Positions 1-8,306 of a stretch of 64,000 nt of DNA are shown here, piece after piece. Every line of letters begins with the position of its first letter. Positions within the stretch are counted from its first letter, which is position 1. The stretch comes from SB11 sp965222995 (GTDB lineage Bacteria; Bacteroidota; Bacteroidia; UBA8524). Location of the stretch: the NCBI GenBank assembly GCA_965222995.1, contig OZ244977.1:868001-932000 (forward strand), written 5' to 3'. Below the pieces are notes generated by a model. That model saw only the letters and a list, made by a program, of their open reading frames with translations. It searched no databases and was not told where the DNA came from. The translations under genes and the position numbers were made by a program.

Positions 1-2
1 AA

Positions 3-1247
3 TTGGATAATTGGTTGGAAGTAGCTATGGATGCCCTGCGCTGCCCTGAGGGTGATACACCTGTGAAACCCTTATCAGGTGGTGAACGTAGGCGTGTAGC
101 ATTGTGTCGTTTGCTGCTTAGTGAACCTGATATTTTATTGTTGGATGAGCCTACTAACCACTTGGATGCCGAGAGTGTATTGTGGCTTGAACATTTTTTA
201 CAAAACTATAAAGGAACAGTTATAGCCGTAACGCACGACCGTTATTTCTTAGATAATGTAGCAGGTTGGATATTGGAGCTGGATAGGGGAGAAGGTATCC
301 CGTGGAAAGGCAATTATAGCAGTTGGTTGGAGCAAAAAGCAAAACGCTTGGCAGAGGAAGAGAAAACCGAAAGTAAACGTCAAAAAACATTGGAGCGGGA
401 ATTAGAATGGGTGCGTATGGCTCCAAAAGCTCGCCAATCTAAAGGGAAGGCTCGTTTAGCAGCGTATGACCAGTTATTGAGCCAAGAGACTAAAGAAAAA
501 GAATCAAAACTGGAACTGTTTATCCCGCCGGGGCCGCGTTTGGGCGATGTGGTGATTGAAGCACAAGGGGTGAGCAAAGCTTTTGGTGATAAATTACTTT
601 TTGAAGACTTGAACTTTAACCTTCCCAAAGCGGGTATAGTAGGGGTAATCGGTCCTAACGGTGCAGGAAAAACTACTCTTTTTAAAATGATATTGGGCTT
701 AGAACAACCCGATAAAGGAAGTTTTAAAGTAGGTGAAACGGTTAAAACAGCGTATGTAGACCAAAGCCACGACGGATTAGAACCTGATAAAACAGTATTT
801 GATGTTATTGCCGGAGGAACAGACACGATGATGCTGGGTGATAAGCAAATAAACTCGCGAGCCTATATCTCAAAGTTTAATTTTAGCGGAAACGACCAAA
901 GTAAAAAAGTAAGCGTACTATCTGGCGGGGAGCGTAACCGTGTACATTTGGCTTTAACACTGAAAGACGGTGGTAATGTGCTATTACTGGATGAGCCTAC
1001 CAACGATATCGACGTAAACACCTTACGTGCTTTAGAAGAAGCCTTAGAAAACTTTGCCGGTTGTGCAGTTATCATTAGCCACGACCGTTGGTTTTTAGAC
1101 CGCGTAGCAACACATATTTTGGCTTTTGAAGGGAATTCATCAGTATACTGGTTTGAAGGCAATTTTAGTGACTATGAAGAGAACCGCAAAAAACGCTTGG
1201 GTGATGCACAGCCGACCAGGGTGAAGTATAAAAAACTCTCGGTTTAG
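3..1247 (+). CDS. ettA: ABC-F ATPase, EttA-like (5' end outside window)
   Basis: Soluble ABC-F protein of the energy-dependent translational throttle type; members bind the ribosomal E site and couple ATP to early elongation. The visible 414 residues hold the end of the first ABC domain (LSGGE near residues 24-28, DEPTNHL near 48-54, THDR switch), a charged linker rich in K and E (about 105-170), and a complete second ABC domain with Walker A GPNGAGKTT near 217-225, a second LSGGE signature and LLLDEPTND. The C-terminal motif YWFEGNFSDYEE is typical of EttA. Family members are about 555 residues, so roughly 140-150 N-terminal residues, including the first Walker A, lie before the window. The frame is open at base 3; the TTG there is an internal codon, not a start. 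Family recognition is firm; the EttA subgroup is likely. Confidence 0.9.
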   Translation: MDNWLEVAMDALRCPEGDTPVKPLSGGERRRVALCRLLLSEPDILLLDEPTNHLDAESVLWLEHFLQNYKGTVIAVTHDRYFLDNVAGWILELDRGEGIPWKGNYSSWLEQKAKRLAEEEKTESKRQKTLERELEWVRMAPKARQSKGKARLAAYDQLLSQETKEKESKLELFIPPGPRLGDVVIEAQGVSKAFGDKLLFEDLNFNLPKAGIVGVIGPNGAGKTTLFKMILGLEQPDKGSFKVGETVKTAYVDQSHDGLEPDKTVFDVIAGGTDTMMLGDKQINSRAYISKFNFSGNDQSKKVSVLSGGERNRVHLALTLKDGGNVLLLDEPTNDIDVNTLRALEEALENFAGCAVIISHDRWFLDRVATHILAFEGNSSVYWFEGNFSDYEENRKKRLGDAQPTRVKYKKLSV

Positions 1248-1301
1248 TTTCAAGTTTTAAGTCTTCTGTTTACAGTTATTCACTTAAATACAACTTGAAA
1301 C
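1247..1301. repeat. 10-bp inverted repeat after ettA
   Basis: GTTTCAAGTT at 1247-1256 and AACTTGAAAC at 1292-1301 are perfect inverted copies with a 35-bp spacer. CTGTTT (1266-1271) and AAACAG (1312-1317) give a second, offset inverted pair. There is no T-tract, so this does not look like a simple terminator. It could be a cruciform or a degenerate palindromic intergenic repeat. No second copy was found in the window. Confidence 0.5.
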
Positions 1302-1352
1302 TGAAAACTTTAAACAGGAAACTCTGTGAAGCTATTCACAGGGTTATCCACA
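1276..1352 (+). other. cluster of DnaA-box-like 9-mers
   Basis: TTATCCACA at 1344-1352 is an exact consensus DnaA box. CTATTCACA (1332-1340) and TTATTCACT (1276-1284) each differ by one base from TTWTNCACA. CTGTGAA/TTCACAG (1324-1330, 1335-1341) forms a 7-bp hairpin beside the exact box. AT-rich DNA follows at 1359-1377. No dnaA or dnaN gene is adjacent, so calling this an origin would go too far; a titration or regulatory site, or chance, is possible. Confidence 0.3.
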
Positions 1353-1402
1353 GCCTGATTTTATTTACAATAATTTGATGCAGCTAAAGTCATTGATTTT
1401 TC

Positions 1403-1410
1403 TATCTTTG
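1403..1410 (+). promoter_or_regulatory. -7 box TATCTTTG for the YkuK-like gene
   Basis: Exact match to the Bacteroidota -7 element TAnnTTTG. A TTTG at 1374-1377 may be the -33 element, though its 25-nt spacing is long. Initiation 5-7 nt downstream would fall on or next to the ATG at 1417, giving a leaderless transcript. Confidence 0.55.
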
Positions 1411-1416
1411 ATGGAC

Positions 1417-1887
1417 ATGTGGCGCAAACTTGACGGTACTAAGCTTAGCGACGATATTCTTAAAGAAGTTGAGAATACTATTTTGCGTGAACGTGAAAAA
1501 GGAAATCGACTGAAAGTTTGCATTGGTACAGATTCGCAAGTGTATGGTGAGGTGATAGAATATGCCACTGTTATTGTGTTTGTTCGAGAAAAACACGGAG
1601 GTTTTATGTTTATTAAAACAGATAAACAAAAAGCAGGTATTGGTATTAAAGAACGTATGCTGAATGAGGTGGCAAAATCTATAGACATCGCCTACCAACT
1701 TTGTGAAATGCTGGACAAGTATGATATAGATTTAGAAGTCCATGCCGATATTAATACCAATCCTCAATTCAAATCTAATTCAGCTCTTAGTGAAGCTATG
1801 GGCTATATTATAAGTATGGGCTTTATATTCAAAGCCAAACCCAACGCCTTTGCCAGTTCTTATTGTGCTAATAAGATTGTTAATTAA
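1417..1887 (+). CDS. YkuK-type ribonuclease H-like protein (DUF458)
   Basis: A 156-residue cytoplasmic protein of the YkuK/DUF458 family, predicted to have an RNase H fold; the substrate is unknown. The family pattern is clear: an N-terminal LDG-LS segment, KVCIGTDSQVYG (an acidic residue on the first strand), LEVHADINTNP (second acidic strand) and the C-terminal FIFKAKPNAFASSYCANKIV. These match the GTDSQ, LEIHLDV and KPDAFGA...ADK segments known from Bacillus YkuK. ATG 1417 is preferred because it fits the family N-terminus and sits at the expected transcription start of the -7 box at 1403-1410; ATG 1411 is two codons upstream and equally in frame. Confidence 0.85.
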   Translation: MWRKLDGTKLSDDILKEVENTILREREKGNRLKVCIGTDSQVYGEVIEYATVIVFVREKHGGFMFIKTDKQKAGIGIKERMLNEVAKSIDIAYQLCEMLDKYDIDLEVHADINTNPQFKSNSALSEAMGYIISMGFIFKAKPNAFASSYCANKIVN

Positions 1888-1928
1888 GCGAATGCTTAAA
1901 AAACTTTAAGAAACAGTCAACTTATTTG

Positions 1929-1936
1929 TATTTTTG
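1929..1936 (+). promoter_or_regulatory. -7 box TATTTTTG in front of a GTG start
   Basis: Exact TAnnTTTG element ending 7 nt before the GTG start at 1944. A transcript starting 5-7 nt after the box would be leaderless or carry one or two leader bases. No convincing TTG was seen at -33. Confidence 0.5.
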
Positions 1937-1943
1937 ATGGTTA

Positions 1944-4661
1944 GTGAGAAAAATAATAACCCTTACCGTACTGTATTTCATAGGTTTGGCAGCATTTGCC
2001 CAACCTTCTAAAGACTATACAGTTCAAATAAAATTATCAGTTCAGCAAAGTCCTTTGCGGTTTCATTTAAGTTGGGATAAAGCGAATAATGCAACCCAAT
2101 ATAAAGTGTTTTCAAAATCTCCCGGTGCATTAAGCTGGGCACCATTGGCAACTTTAACTGCTAACGACACTTCATATACGGATACTACAGTAAAGAGCGG
2201 GGAAGGTATAGAATACCAAGTAGTGAGCATTACGCCAAGCTATAACGGCTATGGATATATTTATGTGGCTAATAACTTGGATGAATACAACTACAAAGGA
2301 AAATTACTGTTGCTTATTGACAGTAATTATAAACTTCCTTTAGCTGCTGAAATTAGTCAGTTACAGCATGATTTACGGGGTGATGGTTGGCAAATTACTA
2401 CCCGATATATTTCTCGTACGGCCACACCACCTACGGTGAAACAACATATAACCAATTTATGGAAACAAGATTCTATAAATTTTAAATCGGTATATCTATT
2501 GGGGCATATACCTGTGCCGTATTCAGGATATATAGGGCCTGACGGTCATAATGACCACTTTGGTGCCTGGCCGGCTGATTTATATTATTCTGTTGTAGAT
2601 AATAGTACTTGGACAGACTATGTTTTAAGCACTACTTCTGCTGCAAGGGCAAAAAACCATAATGTACCTAATGACGGGAAGTTTGATGTGGACTACATAG
2701 TACCAGGAAGTGCCAAGCTACAAGTGGGCAGGGTAGATATGTTTGATATGCCCTCATTTGCGATAAGCGGTATGAATGATACAGACCTTACCAGACAATA
2801 TCTTAGCAAAGCCCATAATTTCAAGGTTAATAAATACCCTGTTGTATTAAGAGGTTTAATTGACGACCAAATTGGTGGTTTTGGTGGAGAAGCTTTTGTT
2901 CGAGGAGGTTGGGGAAGTTTTTCAGGCATGTTTGGCGACTCTATTATAGAAGGTAAGTTTTTACCTGATATGAAAGCCCGTTCGTATATGTTTAATGTTT
3001 CCAGCGGTTTTGGCAGTTATACAGCAAGTTCGGGAATAGCAAACGTTACAGACTTTACTAAGGATTCAGTTACTTGCCCGTTTACATCACATTTTGGAAG
3101 CTATTTTGGCGATTGGGATAATAACGACAATTTTTTAAGAGCAGGTTTAGCATCAAAATCATTATTGTTAACTGCTACTTGGAGCGGCAGACCTGTTTAT
3201 TATTTCCATCAAATGGCACTCGGCCAAACCATAGGTTATTCTGCACTGGCATCGGCAAACTCGCCCAGAAACTTATACCATTCTGTTTTTGCAAGTAATA
3301 GTGTACACATGGCATTAATGGGCGACCCAAGTTTGCGCTTGCATCCTATTACCCCGATTACAAACCTAAGCCTTAAGAAAGACTGTAATAAAATCACATT
3401 GAAGTGGACAAAAAGCAGTGATACAGCTATTAGCGGGTACAGGATTTTCAGAGCAGATAATGTGGATGGTGAGTATAAATGGGTAGCAACAGTAGCTACT
3501 GATAGTTTCGAAGATAAATCTGTGAAAGCAGGACTGCACTATTATATGGTACGGGCAGAGCGTTTACAAAAAACGCCTTCGGGAACATACTATAATATGG
3601 CACTGGGAGTAACAGATAGTATCAGTTATTATCCCGCACTAAAGCCATCTATATGGGTAGATGACACTTCGAAATGTGAAGGGGAGGCTTTTATAATAAA
3701 AAATGCTACGGTTTCTAATACACCCTATACAGAAAGCTGGAGAATAGATGGTACAAGCACTACATTTAATGACTCTTTAGTTTATACACCTGTTGCGAGT
3801 GGTAGTTATACTGTGTCTTTGGCAGTTACCTCCCAGCAAGGGTGCTATGATAGTACTACACAAAAAATAACGGTTGATGAAATTCCAAATGCAGATATAA
3901 ATATTGCCAACGACGGCTTATGTGTTGATAGTAACAAAGTATATTTTAATACACCAAGTGTAGGTACTGATTATAAATATCGTTGGGCAATATCAAACGG
4001 TGATACGTTGAGAGACCAGCTCTCAACGAAAGTATTTGCCAGTGAAGGTAATTATACAGTACAATTATTTATAGAAGACTCTGTTACAGGGTGCAGTAAT
4101 AAAAGTACCACAATGCCTATTACAATTAATCCTAAGCCTGCAACGCCAATAATTGCAGGTTCATCAATTGTAAAACATAGAGTGCCTTACACTTATACTG
4201 CTACTGCACAAACCAACCATACTTATACTTGGAGTGTAAGTGAAACCTCTGATTTTTTTCAAGCCAATGGCAGTCAATTGGATTTACGTTGGGATAATGG
4301 CTTACTTACCGCTACTATTAAATTGGTAGAACGTGATACTAACGGCTGCAAAAGCGATACAGCTTACTTTCAGGTTTGGACTATTATAAACTCACTTAAT
4401 CAGGTGAATAAAAACATATCAGTTTATCCTGTTCCGACTAAAGGAAATGTATTATACCTGACTAATAAAAGCAGTCTGTCAGGAGAAGCAGAACTAAGGA
4501 TTTTTAATACCGAAGGAAAAATTATTTCAAGCACAGTTACTACTATTAATACTGGTGAAAACAATATTGATATTTCCGGTTTAAGTAGCGGTACGTATTA
4601 CCTTAATCTTAGGTTAAAAGATATTTTTAGCACGCATAAATTTATTAAGAAGGCAGACTAA
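1944..4661 (+). CDS. secreted T9SS protein with FN3/PKD-type modules and a possible C25-like domain
   Basis: A 905-residue exported protein. A signal peptide (residues 1-20, ending FAQ) is followed by an FN3-like module (about 25-100). A globular region (about 115-470) carries VYLLGHIPVP, HNDHFGAWPADLYYS, SHFGSYFGDWD and a final HMALMGDPSLRLHP. That order recalls the gingipain/C25 caspase-like fold, with a second His-Gly motif and terminal GDP-L, but where the catalytic Cys is expected there is TATWSG. A second FN3 module (about 473-560) and PKD/Ig-like modules (about 570-820) follow. The C-terminus (about 828-905) is a T9SS type A sorting domain (YPVPTKG, SGLSSGTYYLNL). GTG 1944 is the only start that preserves the signal peptide. 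The gene end overlaps the convergent ABC gene by 4 bp. The T9SS cargo call is firm; the C25 relationship is inferred. Confidence 0.8.
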   Translation: MRKIITLTVLYFIGLAAFAQPSKDYTVQIKLSVQQSPLRFHLSWDKANNATQYKVFSKSPGALSWAPLATLTANDTSYTDTTVKSGEGIEYQVVSITPSYNGYGYIYVANNLDEYNYKGKLLLLIDSNYKLPLAAEISQLQHDLRGDGWQITTRYISRTATPPTVKQHITNLWKQDSINFKSVYLLGHIPVPYSGYIGPDGHNDHFGAWPADLYYSVVDNSTWTDYVLSTTSAARAKNHNVPNDGKFDVDYIVPGSAKLQVGRVDMFDMPSFAISGMNDTDLTRQYLSKAHNFKVNKYPVVLRGLIDDQIGGFGGEAFVRGGWGSFSGMFGDSIIEGKFLPDMKARSYMFNVSSGFGSYTASSGIANVTDFTKDSVTCPFTSHFGSYFGDWDNNDNFLRAGLASKSLLLTATWSGRPVYYFHQMALGQTIGYSALASANSPRNLYHSVFASNSVHMALMGDPSLRLHPITPITNLSLKKDCNKITLKWTKSSDTAISGYRIFRADNVDGEYKWVATVATDSFEDKSVKAGLHYYMVRAERLQKTPSGTYYNMALGVTDSISYYPALKPSIWVDDTSKCEGEAFIIKNATVSNTPYTESWRIDGTSTTFNDSLVYTPVASGSYTVSLAVTSQQGCYDSTTQKITVDEIPNADINIANDGLCVDSNKVYFNTPSVGTDYKYRWAISNGDTLRDQLSTKVFASEGNYTVQLFIEDSVTGCSNKSTTMPITINPKPATPIIAGSSIVKHRVPYTYTATAQTNHTYTWSVSETSDFFQANGSQLDLRWDNGLLTATIKLVERDTNGCKSDTAYFQVWTIINSLNQVNKNISVYPVPTKGNVLYLTNKSSLSGEAELRIFNTEGKIISSTVTTINTGENNIDISGLSSGTYYLNLRLKDIFSTHKFIKKAD

Positions 4662-6343
4662 TGAGAGGCTGCCAGAAGTTGCTGTGTATATGCCGACTGA
4701 GGTTTGTTAAACAACTCTTCGGTTTCTTGCAGCTCAACAACTTGCCCGTTTTGTATTACTAATACTCTGTTGGCAATAAAGCGGGCTACATTTAGGTCGT
4801 GCGTGATAAAAAAGTAAGTTAAATCTAAATCTTCTTGAAGCTTTTTTAGCAAATTAAGTACTTGGGATTGCACCGAAACATCTAATGCAGAAACTGCTTC
4901 ATCCAACACTAAAAACTCAGGGTTAGGAGCCAAAGCCCTTGCAATGCAAATACGTTGACGTTGTCCGCCTGAAAACTCATGAGGGTACTTGTTGTATACC
5001 TCTTTTTCTAAGCCTACCATTTCAAGTAGTTCATTTGTTCTTTCTTTGGCATTAATTGTTGTATCAAAGTTTTTAAACGCTTCTTCTATTTGGCTGCCAA
5101 TAGTTATTCTTGGATTTAATGATGAATAAGGGTCTTGAAATACCAGTTGAAAGTATTTTCTGAATTTTTTGCGCCCGTTATGTTTCTTTAAATCAAAGGT
5201 TTTGCCAGCATAGCTAATACTACCTTTTGTAATTGTTGTAGTTTGCAAAATACTCATGCCTAAAGTAGTTTTTCCGCTTCCACTTTCTCCTACAACTGCT
5301 AGGGTTTCACCTTTGTAAATATCTAGTGATACATTGTTTAATACCTTTTTACCTGCTTTCTTTTTGAATATATTGAAACCACTATCGCTACTATATTCAA
5401 CACATAAATCGGTAATACTTATAACCGCTTTTGAAGGTTGTTCTTTCTTAAGAGTATTTTCTGCATACGGTGTATACTTCTTTTCTACTAAACCTTCTTC
5501 TGTTTCATCAAAAAAATCTTTTAAGGTAGGCAGTTTTTGTGCATTTGGATGAGATGCAGGGCTACATTGCAATAATGCTTTTGTATATATGTTTTGAGGC
5601 GATGAAAAAATAAACTCATTATTGGCACTTTCCATTACCTTTCCCTTATACATTACCGTTACATTTTGGGCAATGCTTTGCACCAATCCCAAATCATGCG
5701 ATATGAAAATTATTCCCAAGTTTCGGGTTACTTGAAGTTCTTTCAGTAAATCAATAATGGCTGCCTGTACAGTAACATCAAGGGCAGTGGTAGGTTCATC
5801 GGCTATAAGTAAACTAGGGTTTTGTGCCAATGCCATAGCTATCATAACACGTTGGCGTTGCCCGCCACTTAATTCATGCGGGTAAGAATTTAAAATCCTT
5901 TCTACATCACGAAGCTTTACCTCTTCAAGTAAAGCAAGGGCTTTTTCTTTAATTGCCTTTTTGCTAAGTTTTTCATTTAAGCCAATATTCTCGAACAGTT
6001 GCTTACCACAAGTATATACAGGGTTCAATGCTATCATTGGCTCTTGAAAAATCATAGCTATTTCTTTACCTCTAATTTCTTGTAACTCTTTCGGGCTGAG
6101 TTTTAGAATATCAATAGTGCCTTTGGTTGGAGAATTAAAAAAAATTTCACCGCTTATAGAATGAATGGCTTTTTTGGGTAATAAGCCCATTATAGCCATA
6201 GAGGTTAGGGTTTTCCCACTACCACTTTCCCCAACAATAGCAGTACACTGTTGCTGCTGAACGGATAGCGAAACATCTTTAAGCGCATTAAATATACCGC
6301 TATCGGTTTTGAAAGAAAGGTTCAGGTTTTTTATTTGCAGCAT
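4658..6343 (-). CDS. fused double ATPase of a peptide/nickel-type ABC importer
   Basis: Cytoplasmic ATPase of an oligopeptide/dipeptide (Dpp/Opp, YejF-like) importer in which the DppD-like and DppF-like subunits are one polypeptide of 561 residues. Each half has Walker A (GESGSGKT), a Q-loop, the ABC signature LSGGQRQR or FSGGQRQR, Walker B (LLIADEP, FLVLDEA) and the switch His. Between the halves (about 250-310) lies the oligopeptide-transporter C-terminal extension with the expected SPQNIYTKALL...SP stretch. ATG 6343 is chosen over TTG 6352 because the domain starts at MLQIKNLNL. No permease or binding-protein gene is adjacent, so substrate and partners lie elsewhere. It is convergent with, and overlaps by 4 bp, the T9SS gene. 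Confidence 0.9.
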   Translation of the reverse strand: MLQIKNLNLSFKTDSGIFNALKDVSLSVQQQQCTAIVGESGSGKTLTSMAIMGLLPKKAIHSISGEIFFNSPTKGTIDILKLSPKELQEIRGKEIAMIFQEPMIALNPVYTCGKQLFENIGLNEKLSKKAIKEKALALLEEVKLRDVERILNSYPHELSGGQRQRVMIAMALAQNPSLLIADEPTTALDVTVQAAIIDLLKELQVTRNLGIIFISHDLGLVQSIAQNVTVMYKGKVMESANNEFIFSSPQNIYTKALLQCSPASHPNAQKLPTLKDFFDETEEGLVEKKYTPYAENTLKKEQPSKAVISITDLCVEYSSDSGFNIFKKKAGKKVLNNVSLDIYKGETLAVVGESGSGKTTLGMSILQTTTITKGSISYAGKTFDLKKHNGRKKFRKYFQLVFQDPYSSLNPRITIGSQIEEAFKNFDTTINAKERTNELLEMVGLEKEVYNKYPHEFSGGQRQRICIARALAPNPEFLVLDEAVSALDVSVQSQVLNLLKKLQEDLDLTYFFITHDLNVARFIANRVLVIQNGQVVELQETEELFNKPQSAYTQQLLAASH

Positions 6344-6380
6344 AGCTTGCAAACAAACTTACTAATAAATAGGGGAGATA

Positions 6381-7274
6381 TTAAACTTTAGCAGCTTCAA
6401 CTGCTATATCTATTAACTCAGTAGTTTCTTTAATTACTTTAACATTATTGGGTAATTCTAGGGCTGTGTTTGATAGTATTAAATACCCGGTAAGTATTAT
6501 GGTAGTATTAGGCCAACTTGTCGAAAGTTTATTAACAAAAATTTGCACCTCTTGCCCATCCATTGCAGAAGTTACCGAAGAAAAAACATAATCGGGATTG
6601 TAGAAATCAAAAACCTTTGCTAAATCTTCATGCGGTAAGTTTTGTCCTAAGTAAACCACCTCATGTCCTTTATTTCTAAGCACATAATTAGCAAACAATA
6701 ATCCTATTTCATGCGATTCACCCTCTGGCAAAAACAATAAAAACTTCTTTCCACTGGTTTTAGGCTTTGAAGTTTGGGCATCAATAGCTACATGAAGCTT
6801 TTGGCGTATTAAATTGGTAATAAAGTGCTCGTGTGCTGGGTGTATTGCATCGGTCATCCACAATATGCCTATTTGATGAAGGAAGGGGAAAACTATTTGT
6901 ACTACGGTATCTTCCAAGCCCATCTTCAAAATATTACTTGAAAGAATTGAGTTAAAAGCAACCTCATCTAAACTAAACATAGCTGAAATAAGTGCTTTTA
7001 TTTGGGCAGAGTGTGGAGAATCTTTTTCAGAAACTACTAAAACCATCTCACGAATTTTTTCATGAGTCATTTTAGAAATCTCAGAAATTTTCATCCCGTA
7101 ATTATTCAATATGGATACGTTTAAAATAAAACGTAAGTCTTCATCGTCGTAATAGCGAATATTAGTATCGGTACGTTTTGGAGTAATTAAATTATAGCGT
7201 TGTTCCCAAACACGCAGTGTGTGGGCTTTAATACCGGTTATGGTTTCTATGTCTTTTATTGAAAATGTTGACAT
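6381..7274 (-). CDS. MerR-family B12-dependent photoreceptor regulator (CarH/LitR type)
   Basis: A 297-residue transcription regulator with an N-terminal MerR winged helix (about 3-70; IKAHTLRVWEQRYNLITPKR), a four-helix-bundle domain (about 88-165) and a C-terminal B12-binding Rossmann domain (about 176-297). The light-sensing signature W-x9-E-H is present (W139, E149, H150), and the lower cobalamin-ligand motif reads ESHEIG (H188), with Glu replacing the usual Asp. In characterised CarH proteins, dark adenosylcobalamin drives a DNA-bound tetramer that light disassembles; that role is inferred here. It is divergent from a YfcH-like gene and a photolyase, the classic LitR/CarH neighbourhood. 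ATG 7274 gives the usual MerR N-terminus. Confidence 0.9.
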   Translation of the reverse strand: MSTFSIKDIETITGIKAHTLRVWEQRYNLITPKRTDTNIRYYDDEDLRFILNVSILNNYGMKISEISKMTHEKIREMVLVVSEKDSPHSAQIKALISAMFSLDEVAFNSILSSNILKMGLEDTVVQIVFPFLHQIGILWMTDAIHPAHEHFITNLIRQKLHVAIDAQTSKPKTSGKKFLLFLPEGESHEIGLLFANYVLRNKGHEVVYLGQNLPHEDLAKVFDFYNPDYVFSSVTSAMDGQEVQIFVNKLSTSWPNTTIILTGYLILSNTALELPNNVKVIKETTELIDIAVEAAKV

Positions 7275-7296
7275 TTATAGGTTATAATTACTCCTT

Positions 7297-7336
7297 AAAT
7301 ACTAAAACACTTAAACAGGCACATTGTTTAGTATTT
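7297..7336. promoter_or_regulatory. nested inverted repeats between the carH-like gene and the photolyase operon
   Basis: AAATACTAAA (7297-7306) and TTTAGTATTT (7327-7336) are perfect 10-bp inverted arms 20 bp apart. Inside them TAAACA (7312-7317) and TGTTTA (7325-7330) form a second inverted pair. Read as half-sites there are ACTAAAACA (7301), ACTTAAACA (7309) and, on the other strand, ACTAAACAA (7325-7333). This is a plausible operator for the adjacent MerR/B12 regulator; binding is inferred. Confidence 0.5.
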
Positions 7337-7403
7337 GTACAGCATCTATTAACAATTTTTTAATATTTGTTGATAGTGCATATTTAGGTAATACAAAACA
7401 GAT

Positions 7404-8303
7404 ATGAAAAAAGTTTTAATAACAGGTGGGTCAGGACTAGTAGGCAGCAGGTTAACAGAGGTTTTGCTTGAGCAAGGGTATGAGGTATCTCACTTGGGAA
7501 GAACACCTAAAAAAAAGGGAAACGTTATTACATACAAATGGGATTATAAAGAAAACTATATTGATAAAAAGGCTTTTGAGGAGGTTGATTATATAATAAA
7601 CCTAGCAGGTGCAAATGTTGGAGACGGCAGATGGACAGCATCACGAAAAAAAGAAATTTACGATAGCAGGGTATTAAGCACACAGCTACTTTTTGAGATT
7701 ATAAGAGATAATAATATCCCAATCAAAAAAATCATTTCGGCATCAGCAGTGGGTTTCTATCCGGATAGTAATGAATTGATGACAGAAGATATGCCTGCCG
7801 GTAAAGGTTTTTTGGCTGATGTGTGTGAAAACTGGGAAGAAAAAGCCCATCAGTTTGAAAGTTTAAATATACCTGTCACAATAGTTCGTATAGGCATAGT
7901 ATTATCCCCAAAAGGTGGTTTTGCCGATGAAATGGCAAAGCCTATAAAGCTGGGTTTCGGTACACCTTTAGGTAACGGCAAACAACTTATTAGCTGGATA
8001 CATATTGATGATTTAGCAGCTATATTTTTAAAGGCACTTGAGGAAGAAAGCTTTATAGGTATATATAATGGTGTATCATCCACTCCGGCAAGTAATGCAG
8101 CAATAACCAAAGAAATAGCAAGTATTTTAAAAAAACCGTTATGGCTGCCCAATGTACCTGCATTTGCTTTAAAAATATTATTTGGGGAGTTTAGTTATGA
8201 GCTTTTAGTAAAACATAACATATCAGCAGAAAAACTTAAGAAAACGGGTTTTGAGTTTAAATATGACGAGTTGAACAATGCTTTAACAAGTGTGTTAAAG
8301 TAA
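7404..8303 (+). CDS. TIGR01777/YfcH-type NAD-dependent epimerase-like protein
   Basis: Extended SDR-fold cytoplasmic protein of 299 residues. The N-terminal dinucleotide motif is GGSGLVGSRL (about residues 8-17), followed by YIINLAGANVGDGRW (about 63-77), the family hallmark of the YfcH/SDR39U1 group, then SASAVGFYP (about 112-120) and RIGIVLSPKGG (about 161-171). The C-terminal DUF1731-like segment has LPNVPAFALKILFGE. Substrate unknown. It is followed after 3 bp by the photolyase gene, so the two are almost certainly co-transcribed. Genes of this family often accompany photolyase and CarH/LitR regulators, which suggests light-linked expression. Confidence 0.88.
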   Translation: MKKVLITGGSGLVGSRLTEVLLEQGYEVSHLGRTPKKKGNVITYKWDYKENYIDKKAFEEVDYIINLAGANVGDGRWTASRKKEIYDSRVLSTQLLFEIIRDNNIPIKKIISASAVGFYPDSNELMTEDMPAGKGFLADVCENWEEKAHQFESLNIPVTIVRIGIVLSPKGGFADEMAKPIKLGFGTPLGNGKQLISWIHIDDLAAIFLKALEEESFIGIYNGVSSTPASNAAITKEIASILKKPLWLPNVPAFALKILFGEFSYELLVKHNISAEKLKKTGFEFKYDELNNALTSVLK

Positions 8304-8306
8304 GAT

